In this document: positions 1-9,361 of the stretch, piece by piece
Position numbering within the stretch: the stretch's first letter is position 1
Layout of the letters: every line of letters begins with the position of its first letter
NCBI RefSeq assembly: GCF_003347635.1
Contig: NZ_QDFY01000004.1
Location: 248,001 to 312,000 of the forward strand
Reading direction: 5' to 3'
DNA length: 64,000 nt
Origin: Sphingosinicella terrae
Lineage (GTDB): Bacteria > Pseudomonadota > Alphaproteobacteria > Sphingomonadales > Sphingomonadaceae
Program-made: the position numbers and the translations under genes
Notes under the pieces: model-generated
The model's database searches: none
The model's input: the letters and a program-made list of their open reading frames with translations, nothing else
Told to the model about the DNA's origin: nothing

Positions 1-848
1 GTCTCCGGCTTGTGATGATTGGCCATGATCAGCGGCGTGAGGGCCGCCTGCACGCCGACGATCCCGAGCTGGGCGATGCCGCCGATCTGCGCCGCCAGCG
101 TGTAGAGGCCGACGTCGTCGAGCGTCGAAAAGGCATTGAGGACGATCCGGCTGCCATGGACGTTGGCAAACAGGGCAAGACTCGCAGGCACGAGCGGCAG
201 CGAGAAGCGGAGCATCTCCCCGAGCCTGGCCCGATCGATGCGCGGCTCGAAGCTGCGCCTCAGCCCGAAGGCTCCAAGGCCGGCCGCCACCGCGGCGCCG
301 GCGAGCTGGCCCAGCACGACGCCGACCAGCGGCGGATCAAGGAGCAAGCCGAGGCCGAGCGACAGGGCCAGGGTGAAGAAGCTGAAAACGAGGCTGATGA
401 GGACATATTCGGCGGTGCGGAACTCCCAGCGGCACTGGTTCTGGAAGAACAGGAACAGGCCGTAGAGGGCCATCTGGAAGAGGGCGACCCGGAACGCCGG
501 AAGGAAGGCGGCGTCGCCGAGGATCAGCACGCAGAGCGGCTCCGCCAGCGCTTGTCCGACAACCAGGAAGGCGAGCAGCGCGAGCAGGAGGAAGCCGCGT
601 GCCGAGCTCGCATAAGCCTTTTTCGCCGCGGCCGAGGCGGGCGCGTAGAAGCGGGCCAGGGCCTGCGAGATCTCCAGCGGCACGGCGATCGCCACCAGGG
701 CGCCGACCGTGACCAGCATGCTGAGCGCGCCATAGTCGCGCGGCGTCAGGATGTAGGGCAGGACGAGCAGCGAGACGAGCAGGGTCGCGCGCGACACGAT
801 CGTCGCGGTCCCGTAGACGGCGCTCTGGCGCACCGCCTGGTCGACCAT
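1..848 (-). CDS. Wzx-like polysaccharide flippase, C-terminus beyond window
   Basis: Translation from ATG at 848 gives at least 282 residues, very hydrophobic, with successive transmembrane segments (for example TLLVSLLVLPYIL near the N-terminus and a long LLLALLAFLVVGQAL stretch) and the short charged loops typical of MOP/MATE-superfamily polysaccharide translocases. By family, these flip undecaprenyl-linked repeat units across the inner membrane. It is the last visible gene of the minus-strand polysaccharide operon, downstream of the hexapeptide acyltransferase. An in-frame GTG at 875 overlaps that gene's stop (GTGA) and is an alternative start; neither has a clearly better ribosome-binding site. 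The gene runs off the window edge, so its 3' end is missing. The fold assignment is good, but the exact substrate cannot be read from the sequence. Confidence 0.8.
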   Translation of the reverse strand, partial: MVDQAVRQSAVYGTATIVSRATLLVSLLVLPYILTPRDYGALSMLVTVGALVAIAVPLEISQALARFYAPASAAAKKAYASSARGFLLLALLAFLVVGQALAEPLCVLILGDAAFLPAFRVALFQMALYGLFLFFQNQCRWEFRTAEYVLISLVFSFFTLALSLGLGLLLDPPLVGVVLGQLAGAAVAAGLGAFGLRRSFEPRIDRARLGEMLRFSLPLVPASLALFANVHGSRIVLNAFSTLDDVGLYTLAAQIGGIAQLGIVGVQAALTPLIMANHHKPE

Positions 849-871
849 ATTGCCGCTGGGCCTCGACCCGA

Positions 872-1396
872 TCACGACGCGCCTGCATCCCCCTCGAGGA
901 TCCGGCACGGCGCGCCGGCGGCGCGGCTCCCGGGCGGCAGGTCGGAGAGCACGATGCTGCCCGCGCCGACGACGCAGCCGTCGCCGATCGTCACCCCCTT
1001 CGCCACCACGGTGTTGGGGCCGATATAGCAGCGGTCGCCGATCCGGGTCGCAGCGTGCTCGATCGGCGCCGCGCCTCCCGAGGTCGCCCAGGCGACCGAA
1101 TCGTGGCTGTAGATCTGGACGCCGGCCGAGATCGAGCAATAGGCGCCGATGCTGAGCCCGCCAGACCCGTCCAGCACCGTGCCCGGACCGATCCAGGTCT
1201 GCGCGCCGACGGCGACGTCGCCGATCACCAGCGCGCTGTCGTAGATCGAGGCGCCCTCGCCGAAGCCCAGCGCGCGAGCCTTCTCCCACCGATCGACGAC
1301 ATAGTCGCCGAAGGGCAGCGTGCGCCGGAATCGCGCATTCACCTCCTCGCGCCGCGTCAGCCAGAAGGTCTTCAGCTGCTCGAGGAAGCTAGTCAC
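872..1396 (-). CDS. left-handed beta-helix (hexapeptide) acyltransferase
   Basis: The 174-residue protein contains hexapeptide-repeat turns from about residue 45 onward (IGDVAVG, IGPGTV, IGAYCSISAGV, IGDRCYIGPNTVV, IGDGCVVGAGSIV). A histidine in YSHDS near residue 97 is a good candidate for the catalytic base of this fold. Such enzymes transfer acetyl or other acyl groups to sugars or nucleotide sugars. The ATG at 1396 overlaps the 3' end of the upstream asnB-like gene by 8 bases, so the two are translationally linked. The length suits the small WcaF/LpxA-type or serine acetyltransferase-like O-acetyltransferases. Location next to a flippase and sugar-modifying genes suggests it decorates the surface polysaccharide. 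The acyl donor and acceptor are unknown. Confidence 0.8.
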   Translation of the reverse strand: MTSFLEQLKTFWLTRREEVNARFRRTLPFGDYVVDRWEKARALGFGEGASIYDSALVIGDVAVGAQTWIGPGTVLDGSGGLSIGAYCSISAGVQIYSHDSVAWATSGGAAPIEHAATRIGDRCYIGPNTVVAKGVTIGDGCVVGAGSIVLSDLPPGSRAAGAPCRILEGDAGAS

Positions 1397-3272
1397 GGCC
1401 CAAATTCCGAAGGAACTGTTCGAAGCTGAGGAGCGACCAGATCAGAAGGCGGCGGTTGTTGGCGCCGCTCAGATGCTCGCCGAGGAGGCGATGGACGGTG
1501 CCGCGATCCAGATAGTCGTAGATCCGCGCCTGCCCGTTCATCAGGGTTCCCCTGACGAAGTCGATGCTGTCGCCCTTGAACCAGCTTGCGTCGGGGGCGG
1601 AGAAACCCTGCTTCTCCGCCTTCGCCACATCCTCGGGAATGAAGCGGCCCATGACGTCGCGCAGGATCTGCTTGCCGTCGCGGGTCTTCTGGAAGAAGCG
1701 GGCCGGCTTGTCGCCGGACTCGTTCTCGTTGAGCCGGCTCACCTCGGCGAGATTGTTGAGCTTCAGCCGCACCGGCAGGCCCATCGCGAAGTCGACAAGG
1801 TCGTTGTCGAGGAACGGCACCCGCGTTTCCAGGCCGTGCGCCATGCTGAGCTTGTCCTCGACCACCAAGAGGCCGTGCAGGAAGGTCTTCGCCTCGAAAT
1901 AGAGGGAATGGTTGATATAGCCTTCCGCATTGTTGAGCGAATCGTCGTGGTGGCGGAAGACGTCGCGGAAGATGTCGCGGGTGGACACGTCGGCGACGTC
2001 GCTCCAGATCGGCCGCATCAAGCTGGCCAGCTCCTGGTCGGTCAGCATGCGCTGCCAAAAGGCGTAATATTTGCGCGTATAATCCTCGAAGCTGTCGTTC
2101 ACGACCGCCCGATAATAGCGCCACGGATAGCCGCCGAAGAGCTCGTCCCCGCCGGCCCCGCTCATCACCACCTTCACGAACTTGGAGGCGAGCTGGGCCG
2201 CGTAGAAGTTGGGATAGCTCTGGCCGACCCGCGGCTCCTCGAGGTGCCAGGCCAGCCGCTTCATCGCCCGCTCCATGTCGCCCGCCTTCAGGACCATCTC
2301 GTAATGTTCGGTCTTGAAATGGTAGGACATGGCTTCGGCCTTGGCACGCTCGTCGAAGCCGAGCTCGATCCCCGAGGCCGAGCTCAGGTCGAAGCCGCAG
2401 GTGAAGGTCTTGAGATAGGGGAAGGAGCGGGCGGCGACCGCGGTGATCGAGCCCGAATCCATGCCGCCGCTGAGATAGGAGCCGAGCTCCACGTCGCCGA
2501 CGAGCTGACGCGACACGGCCTGGCGGAACAGCCGCTCCAGCTCCTCGCGATAGGCCTCGTCCTCGGCCGGCCTCTCGGGCTCGCGGAAGGCGAAATCCCA
2601 ATAGCGGCTCTGGACGATCGCCGGCCGGTCCTGGCCGAGATCGAGCAGGGCGTGATGACCCGCCGGAAGCAGCGCGATCCCTTCCAGCAGGGTCCGGTCG
2701 GTGAAGATGTTCTGGAAGGTGAAATATTCGAGCAACGCCGCGCGGTCGACCACGGGCGCAAAGTCGGGAAGGGTCATGATCGCCTTCTGCTCGGAAGCGA
2801 AGGCGAGCTGCCGACCGTCGCGATAGACGTAGAGCGGCTTGATGCCGTAGCGGTCGCGGGCAAGAAGCAGCCGCCGCGCCCGGCGATCCCACAGCGCGAG
2901 GGCGAACATACCGTTGAAGCGGGTCAGCGCTTCCGCCCCCCATTCGGCGAGCGCGTTCAGCACCACCTCGCTGTCGGTCCGCGACCGGAAGGCATAGCCG
3001 CGCGCCTCCAGCTCCACCCGGAGCTCGCGGAAATTGTAGATCTCGCCATTGTAGCTCAGCAAATAGCGGCCGTCGGCGCTCGCCATCGGCTGATGTCCCG
3101 CCGGCGACAGGTCGATGATCGACAGGCGCCGATGGCCGATGCCGACATTGCCGTCGATCCACTGGCCTTCCCCATCAGGGCCGCGATGCGCGATCGCATC
3201 CGTCATCCGCTGCAGCACGGCCGGAGAGATCGGAGCACCGTCCAGCCTGACAAGACCCGCTATCCCGCACAT
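1389..3272 (-). CDS. asnB: AsnB-type glutamine-hydrolysing amidotransferase
   Basis: The 627-residue protein begins MCGIAGL, placing the class II glutaminase nucleophile Cys2 right after the initiator; this fixes the start at 3272 rather than the longer open frame upstream. The N-terminal Ntn glutaminase domain (about 1-210, with HRGPDGEG and the LSYNGEIYNFREL motif) is followed by an asparagine synthase domain with a pyrophosphate-binding SGGMDSGS loop near residue 270. It releases ammonia from glutamine and amidates a carboxylate through an adenylate. The gene lies 5 bases after a methyltransferase gene and overlaps the acyltransferase gene downstream, inside a polysaccharide operon. By analogy with WbpS-like AsnB homologues of O-antigen loci, I infer that it amidates a uronic acid rather than making free asparagine. 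The symbol reflects family membership only. Confidence 0.88.
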   Translation of the reverse strand: MCGIAGLVRLDGAPISPAVLQRMTDAIAHRGPDGEGQWIDGNVGIGHRRLSIIDLSPAGHQPMASADGRYLLSYNGEIYNFRELRVELEARGYAFRSRTDSEVVLNALAEWGAEALTRFNGMFALALWDRRARRLLLARDRYGIKPLYVYRDGRQLAFASEQKAIMTLPDFAPVVDRAALLEYFTFQNIFTDRTLLEGIALLPAGHHALLDLGQDRPAIVQSRYWDFAFREPERPAEDEAYREELERLFRQAVSRQLVGDVELGSYLSGGMDSGSITAVAARSFPYLKTFTCGFDLSSASGIELGFDERAKAEAMSYHFKTEHYEMVLKAGDMERAMKRLAWHLEEPRVGQSYPNFYAAQLASKFVKVVMSGAGGDELFGGYPWRYYRAVVNDSFEDYTRKYYAFWQRMLTDQELASLMRPIWSDVADVSTRDIFRDVFRHHDDSLNNAEGYINHSLYFEAKTFLHGLLVVEDKLSMAHGLETRVPFLDNDLVDFAMGLPVRLKLNNLAEVSRLNENESGDKPARFFQKTRDGKQILRDVMGRFIPEDVAKAEKQGFSAPDASWFKGDSIDFVRGTLMNGQARIYDYLDRGTVHRLLGEHLSGANNRRLLIWSLLSFEQFLRNLGRD

Positions 3273-3277
3273 CGACT

Positions 3278-4336
3278 TCAGCCGCCTCGCTTGCGCGCGA
3301 TCACGGTGATGCCTGCGTCCTCGACCACCTCGCGCTCGATCGACAGGCCGGCTTCGGCGCACCAGGCGCGCACCTCCTCCGGCGTCTGACGGGCGGCATT
3401 GGCCGGCGCGTACCAGTCGTAATTGATGTGGTTCATCTCCTCGAAATCAAGGTCGGGGCGGTAGAACATCTTGGCGACGTGCCAGTAGAAGAGCCGCTGG
3501 ACGTCGATCCGCCCGGCGGGAATTCCGAGCAGTTCGATCGGTTGGGGAATGTCGATCTCGGCGCCGAGCTCGCCAAGCGCGATTCCGAGCCGGGTCAGCG
3601 GCTCCAGCGCCTCCCACGCCTGCTGGGGAGTCATCGCTTGCAGCTTCTCGCGGATATGGTCGTCGGTGAACTCTCGGACCGGCCCCTTGCGGCGATAGAC
3701 GTAGAAGAGGAAGCGGCCGCCCGGCTTGAGCAGGCGGGCGAGCGCCGCGAGAGCGCCTTGGGTGGAATTGGTGTGGTGCAGCACCCCTTCCGAGAAGATG
3801 AGGTCGGCCGACCCCTCCGCCAGCGGGAGCCGGCTGATGTCCGCCTGGATGAAGGCCGCTTCGATCCCGCGCTCGGCGAAGCGGTCGGCGGCGACGTCGA
3901 CAGCCTCCGACACGTCGATGCCGAGATAACGGATCTGCGGGAGCGCCTCCGCGAACAGCTCGAGCGCCGACATGCCGGCGCCGCAGCCGGCGTCGACGAG
4001 AAGCGGGCGCGGCCCATGGTCCGCGAACCAGCTGGCGCGAACGACGTCGCCATAGCGCTCGATCAGCCAGGCGCGCATCCGGGCGAGCGAGGCCGGCGAT
4101 TCGAATGTCTCCCTCTTCTTCCATTTGAACCCGAACGCGGCCTCCGTCTGGGCCTGGGCCTGCGAGAGCAGGGCCGGGCTGCGCGGTATGCCAGCGCGCA
4201 TGACGAAGCGCTCGCCGCCGATCGAGAGCGAGTCGCTTGTCCGGCCGTCGGCGCCGAGATAATCCCATAGCCAGTCGGGAGGCATCCGCATGTCCGAAGC
4301 ATCCGGCTCAGAGGGCGCAGAGGGTGCGGACGACAT
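3278..4336 (-). CDS. class I SAM-dependent methyltransferase
   Basis: The 352-residue protein has a central Rossmann methyltransferase domain. The SAM-binding glycine motif VDAGCGAGMSALEL lies near residue 112, the acidic LGIDVSE strand follows, and FSEGVLHHT (post-motif) and LKPGGRFLFYVYRRKG complete the methyltransf_11 pattern. About 85 residues precede the domain and about 130 follow it, including the HINYDWYAP segment, so it is longer than a minimal enzyme. The start at 4336 is preferred because GAGGA sits 8 bases upstream, although it overlaps the aminotransferase gene by 29 bases; ATG at 4291 is an alternative. It lies between DegT and AsnB genes and presumably methylates a sugar or another polysaccharide precursor. 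The acceptor is unknown. Confidence 0.85.
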   Translation of the reverse strand: MSSAPSAPSEPDASDMRMPPDWLWDYLGADGRTSDSLSIGGERFVMRAGIPRSPALLSQAQAQTEAAFGFKWKKRETFESPASLARMRAWLIERYGDVVRASWFADHGPRPLLVDAGCGAGMSALELFAEALPQIRYLGIDVSEAVDVAADRFAERGIEAAFIQADISRLPLAEGSADLIFSEGVLHHTNSTQGALAALARLLKPGGRFLFYVYRRKGPVREFTDDHIREKLQAMTPQQAWEALEPLTRLGIALGELGAEIDIPQPIELLGIPAGRIDVQRLFYWHVAKMFYRPDLDFEEMNHINYDWYAPANAARQTPEEVRAWCAEAGLSIEREVVEDAGITVIARKRGG

Positions 4337-5450
4337 GGTCGTAATCCTCGGCGCTCATGCGGTTGTGGAGTGGGATCGCCATCGTGTTGGCGTCGCAGTC
4401 CCGCGCTCCGGGAAAATCATCCGCGGAAAGGCCGAACCGGTCGCGATACAGCCCGAGCATGTGCACGGCGTGCGTGCCGGGCCGCGTCGAGATGCCTGCC
4501 GCTTGCAGGTGCTCCATCAGCGCGTTGCGCGGCATCGGCGCCGTCTCCGGGTCGACATAGGTGACGAAGGCTTGCCACGCATGCTCGCTTTCCCCGAATG
4601 GCGGCATGCGCAGCCATCCGAGCCGCTGCAGGCGATCGCGATAATATTCGGCACGGCGCCGGCGCTCGGCAATGTAGCGGTCGAGCTTGCCGAGCTGGAC
4701 CCGTCCGACCGCGCCCTGCAGGTCGGTCATGCGATAGTTGAAGCCTAAAAGATTGAAGTCGGGCAGCAGATAAGGGCGCGGACCGGCGTGGCGCTGTTCC
4801 TCTGAGACCGAGGCGCCATGATTGCGCAGCATGGCCATGGTTTCGGTGAGTTCGGGGTCGTTGGTGGTCACCATCCCGCCCTCGCCGGTGGTGATCGACT
4901 TGCGCGGATGGAAGGAGAAGGCGGCGGCGTCACCGAGCCCGCCGGCCGGGATGCCGCGAATTGAGGCTCCGGCGGCACAAGCCGCGTCCTCGATGATCCT
5001 GACCCCGGGCGGGACGGCGGCGCGGATCGCCGGCACGTCGGCGCACAGGCCGAACATGTGGACCGGAATGATCGCCTTGGTACGTTCCGTCACCCGTCGC
5101 GCCAGATCGGCCGGATCCACATTGTAGGTCTCGGGATCGACATCGGCGAAAACCGGGGTCGCCCCGCAATAGAGAACGACGTTGGCGGTCGCCACCCAGG
5201 TGAAGGCGGGCACGATCACCTCGTCTCCCGGGCCGATTCCCATCCCCGCGAGGATGAGGTGCAATCCGGTCGTGCAGCTGGTCGTCGCCAGCGCATGCCC
5301 GACCCGGTGGCGCTCGGCGAAGGCCTTCTCGAAGGCCGCCACCTGGGGGCCCTGCGTCAGCCAGCCCGACAAGAGCGGCTCGCGGCAGGCCTGCCACTCC
5401 TCATCCCCAGTGTCGGGAAGGGCGATGTGGATCATTGGCCGCTCGCTCAT
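4308..5450 (-). CDS. DegT/DnrJ/EryC1/StrS sugar aminotransferase
   Basis: The 380-residue PLP-dependent aminotransferase begins at ATG 5450, which overlaps the epimerase stop as ATGA. Recognisable motifs are VPAFTWVATANVV, the PLP-aspartate segment IIEDAACAAGA, and the catalytic lysine in SFHPRKSITTGEGG. A C-terminal HxRPGTHAVHML region is also typical. It resembles perosamine-type (4-keto sugar) transaminases more than the WlbC-like paralogue at 6580-7692. By family, it transfers an amino group from glutamate to a keto nucleotide sugar. The directly upstream SDR epimerase may act on the same sugar. The product is not assignable without structural comparison. Confidence 0.88.
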   Translation of the reverse strand: MSERPMIHIALPDTGDEEWQACREPLLSGWLTQGPQVAAFEKAFAERHRVGHALATTSCTTGLHLILAGMGIGPGDEVIVPAFTWVATANVVLYCGATPVFADVDPETYNVDPADLARRVTERTKAIIPVHMFGLCADVPAIRAAVPPGVRIIEDAACAAGASIRGIPAGGLGDAAAFSFHPRKSITTGEGGMVTTNDPELTETMAMLRNHGASVSEEQRHAGPRPYLLPDFNLLGFNYRMTDLQGAVGRVQLGKLDRYIAERRRRAEYYRDRLQRLGWLRMPPFGESEHAWQAFVTYVDPETAPMPRNALMEHLQAAGISTRPGTHAVHMLGLYRDRFGLSADDFPGARDCDANTMAIPLHNRMSAEDYDHVVRTLCAL

Positions 5451-6448
5451 GCCTGGGCGCCCATGCGTCGGCGGCGTGCCTCGACTTCGTCCTGGTGCGC
5501 CCGGCGCCAGGCGATCAGCCGCTCGAGGCCTTCGCGAAGCCCGATTTCGGCGGTGAAACCGATCTCCTCGGCTGCACGCTCCGGATCGCCGATACGGTTG
5601 CGTACCAGCGTGGCGGTGCTGCGCGAGGCGTAGCTTATCGGGCGATCGGAGCCGGTGAGGTCGACCAGCAGCTCGGCCAGTTCCCGGAGCGAGGTTCTCC
5701 GGCCGGTGCCGACATTGTAATAGCGGTCGGTCGTTTCGGCCTGCATCGCTCGGACATTGGCGAGGGCGCAATCCTCGACAGCGACGAAGTCGAACGCTTC
5801 CGAGCCGTCGCCCAGGATGGTGGGGCTCTCGCCTCGGTCGATCGCGTCCAGCATCTTCATGATCACGGCAATATAGGCGCCCCGATAATCCTGCCGCGGC
5901 CCATAGACGTTCATGTAGCGCAAGCCGACATAATCCAGGCCGTAGCGATGGTGAAATGCCCTCAGCATCGCCTCGCCGCAGATCTTGGTGGCGCCGTAGA
6001 AATTCTGGTTGTTGAACGGATGATCCTCGGTCATCGGCTCGGTCACGGCGTCGCCGTAGACGGATGCCGACGAGGAATAGACCAGCCGCTTCACGCCCTT
6101 CTTCACGCACGCTTCCATCACGTTGAACGTGCCCGCCACGTTGACGTCGAAGGCGCTGCGGGGAAATTCATGGCACTGGAGCAACCACAAGGCGGCGAAG
6201 TGGAAGACGCCGTCGGCGCCATCCAGCGCCGCCTCGAGAATGTCCGTCTGCAGGATGTCGCCGCCAATGTCGAAGATCCGCACGCGGGGATCCTTGAGCG
6301 CCTGCTCCAGATTCTCGGCCCGGCCCCGAACGAAATTGTCATAGATCAGGATCTCGCCGACATCCTCCCGCAGCAGGCGGTCGGCCGTGTGCGACCCAAT
6401 CAGGCCGGCGCCGCCGATGAGCACCAGCTTGCTGCCTTCAATCCGCAT
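5447..6448 (-). CDS. NAD-dependent epimerase/dehydratase (extended SDR)
   Basis: The 333-residue extended short-chain dehydrogenase has an N-terminal dinucleotide motif (GGAGLIGSH, residues about 12-20), HFAALWLLQC after strand 4, YSSSASVYGD with the catalytic Ser/Thr, YGATK with the catalytic Tyr and Lys, and RYMNVYGPRQDYRGAY at the substrate site. This is the pattern of UDP-hexose 4-epimerases and related nucleotide-sugar enzymes. Its stop overlaps the start of the DegT gene (ATGA), suggesting coupled synthesis. 131 bases separate it from the upstream WlbC-like gene. I infer a nucleotide-sugar epimerase or dehydratase for the polysaccharide, but cannot tell which. Confidence 0.85.
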   Translation of the reverse strand: MRIEGSKLVLIGGAGLIGSHTADRLLREDVGEILIYDNFVRGRAENLEQALKDPRVRIFDIGGDILQTDILEAALDGADGVFHFAALWLLQCHEFPRSAFDVNVAGTFNVMEACVKKGVKRLVYSSSASVYGDAVTEPMTEDHPFNNQNFYGATKICGEAMLRAFHHRYGLDYVGLRYMNVYGPRQDYRGAYIAVIMKMLDAIDRGESPTILGDGSEAFDFVAVEDCALANVRAMQAETTDRYYNVGTGRRTSLRELAELLVDLTGSDRPISYASRSTATLVRNRIGDPERAAEEIGFTAEIGLREGLERLIAWRRAHQDEVEARRRRMGAQA

Positions 6449-6579
6449 TTCGATCCTTCGGTTCGGGAGAGGGTTCTCGCACAGCTCCCGGCCGGCCCAA
6501 ACAGGCCGGCGACGAGGCGCAGGACGGCATTAGGGAGCGCACTCCGGATCGTCCAGCCTCGATCCCGGCAGAGCCGGCC

Positions 6580-7692
6580 TCAGTTGCCAGCGGCCGCCTG
6601 CGCCACCGCGGCCACGATCCGATCCTGCTGCGCCTCATCCAGATCGGGATGCATCGGCAGGCTCAGGACGCGTTCGGCGGCCCGGCGGCTGTGCGGGAGC
6701 GCGCCCGCAAGGCAGCGGTCGCGATAGGCGGGCTGCTCGTTCAGCGGCGCCGGATAATGGACCGCCGTCGGGATACCGGCCGCTTCAAGCCTGCGGCGAA
6801 CCGAATCCCGGTCGTCGACCAGGATCGTATATTGCGCGAAGACGCTCGTCCGTCCGTCCCGCTGCCGCACCCGCTCGATGCCGACCTCGTCGAACAGCCG
6901 GTTGTAGCGCGAACCGATTTCGAGGCGACGCTCGATCTCCCATTCGAAGCGCTTCAGCTTGGCGAGAATGACGGCGCACTGCAGCGTGTCCATCCGTCCG
7001 CCGAGGCCGATGCGCGTATGGTGATAACGGGCCGACTGGCCATGGACGCGGATCTCGCGAAAGGCCTGGGCCAGCCCGTCGTCGTCGGTGAACAGGGCGC
7101 CGCCGTCGCCGTAGCAGCCGAGCGGCTTCGACGGAAAGAAGCTGGTGCAACCGATCGTCGAAAGGCCGCAGCTGCGGCGATTGCCGTACAGCGCGCCGAA
7201 GCTCTGGGCGGCGTCCTCGATCACGGCGAGACCGCGACGGGCGGCGATTCCGCTGAGCCGCGCCATGTCCGCCGTCTGCCCGTATAGGGAAACCGGCATG
7301 ATGGCGCGGGTCCGCTCGCCGATCAGCGCCTCGACCTGCTCCGCATCCACATTGCAGGTGTCGGGCTCGATGTCCGCCAGCACCGGCGTGGCGCCGGCCA
7401 GGATAACAACTTCGGCGGTCGCGGCGAAGGTGAAGGCAGGCAGGATGACCTCGTCGCCGGGGCCGATGTCCAAGGCCATCAGGCCGATCAGCAGGGCGTC
7501 GGTCCCGCTCCCGACCGAAACGCAGTGGCGCACCCCGGCATATTCCGCCAGCGCGCCTTCCATCTCGGCGACCTCGGGTCCGAGGATGTAGCGGCCATGG
7601 TCGAGCACCCGTGCGATACCGGCGTCGATCTCGTCCTTCAGGGCCGCATATTGGCGCTTCAGATCGATGAAGGGGATCAGTTCGCCAGGCAC
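6580..7692 (-). CDS. wlbC: WlbC/WbpE-like UDP-3-keto-GlcNAcA aminotransferase
   Basis: The 370-residue DegT/DnrJ aminotransferase starts PFIDLKRQY after a GTG at 7692. It has [14 protein letters not shown], the PLP-binding [10 protein letters not shown], and the catalytic lysine in the [16 protein letters not shown] motif characteristic of the WbpE/WlbC/FdtB/QdtB group. Family members aminate C3 of a 3-keto sugar nucleotide; WlbC/WbpE forms UDP-GlcNAc3NA from UDP-3-keto-GlcNAcA with glutamate. Its first 16 bases overlap the WlbB-like acetyltransferase gene, which itself follows the WlbA-like dehydrogenase. This three-gene order makes the specific assignment strong. The C-terminus, with [14 protein letters not shown], is complete. 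Confidence 0.85.
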   Translation of the reverse strand: MPGELIPFIDLKRQYAALKDEIDAGIARVLDHGRYILGPEVAEMEGALAEYAGVRHCVSVGSGTDALLIGLMALDIGPGDEVILPAFTFAATAEVVILAGATPVLADIEPDTCNVDAEQVEALIGERTRAIMPVSLYGQTADMARLSGIAARRGLAVIEDAAQSFGALYGNRRSCGLSTIGCTSFFPSKPLGCYGDGGALFTDDDGLAQAFREIRVHGQSARYHHTRIGLGGRMDTLQCAVILAKLKRFEWEIERRLEIGSRYNRLFDEVGIERVRQRDGRTSVFAQYTILVDDRDSVRRRLEAAGIPTAVHYPAPLNEQPAYRDRCLAGALPHSRRAAERVLSLPMHPDLDEAQQDRIVAAVAQAAAGN

Positions 7693-8257
7693 CTGACCTC
7701 GCCTCCGCTCAGCCTGTACCTCTCGTCGGTCGCCGGACAGGTCGCCTCGCCTTCTCCCGAAAGCGGCAGCTCCAGGCGCTCACCGTGGCGGCTCATCCAG
7801 CCGATGTGGCGGGCCGGGTTGCCGACGACGAGCGCATGGTCCGGCACGTCCCGGATGACGACCGCGCCCGCGCCGATGAAGGCATGGGCGCCGATCGTCA
7901 CGCCGCACACGATCGTGCAATTGGCGCCGAGGGTGGCGCCCGAGCGCACCCTCGTCTCGCGATAGGCGCTTCGGCGGTCCACGCCGGCGCGCGGATTGAC
8001 GACATTGGTGAAGACCGCGCTCGGCCCGCAGAAAACGCCGTCCTCCAGGACGACGCCATCGTAGATCGACACATTGTTCTGGATCCTGCATCCGTCGCCG
8101 ATGCGGGCGCCGCCGGCGACGAACACGTTCTGGCCGAGCGTCACTTCCCGGCCGATGCGGGCGCCGGCGCAGACATGGACGAAGTGCCAGACCTTGGAGC
8201 CCTCGCCGATCTCGGCCCCGCCGTCGACGATGGCGCTTTCATGCCGGAAATAGCCCA

Positions 8258-8258
<1 letters not shown>
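7677..8258 (-). CDS. wlbB: WlbB/WbpD-like UDP-2-acetamido-3-amino-glucuronate N-acetyltransferase
   Basis: The 193-residue left-handed beta-helix protein has hexapeptide turns throughout ([43 protein letters not shown]). The [18 protein letters not shown]-like and [10 protein letters not shown] segments are hallmarks of the WbpD/WlbB/FdtC group, which N-acetylates a 3-amino sugar nucleotide with acetyl-CoA. Near the C-terminus [17 protein letters not shown] is typical of the same group. The ATG at 8258 overlaps the preceding dehydrogenase stop by one base (TGATG). Context between WlbA- and WlbC-like genes supports the UDP-GlcNAc3NAcA pathway over other 3-amino sugars. Confidence 0.88.

Positions 8259-9361
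<1,103 letters not shown>

Noticed and set aside
1320-3389. Long plus-strand open frame of 689 codons
   Set aside because: It lies antisense to asnB, has no domain pattern and shows the repetitive Arg/Glu/Val composition that high-GC genes produce on the opposite strand.
6491-6510. Hairpin GCCGGCC-CAAACA-GGCCGGC between the epimerase and WlbC-like genes
   Set aside because: There is no T-run in either direction and such GC-rich stems are frequent by chance here. It may still attenuate the downstream genes, but I cannot support it.
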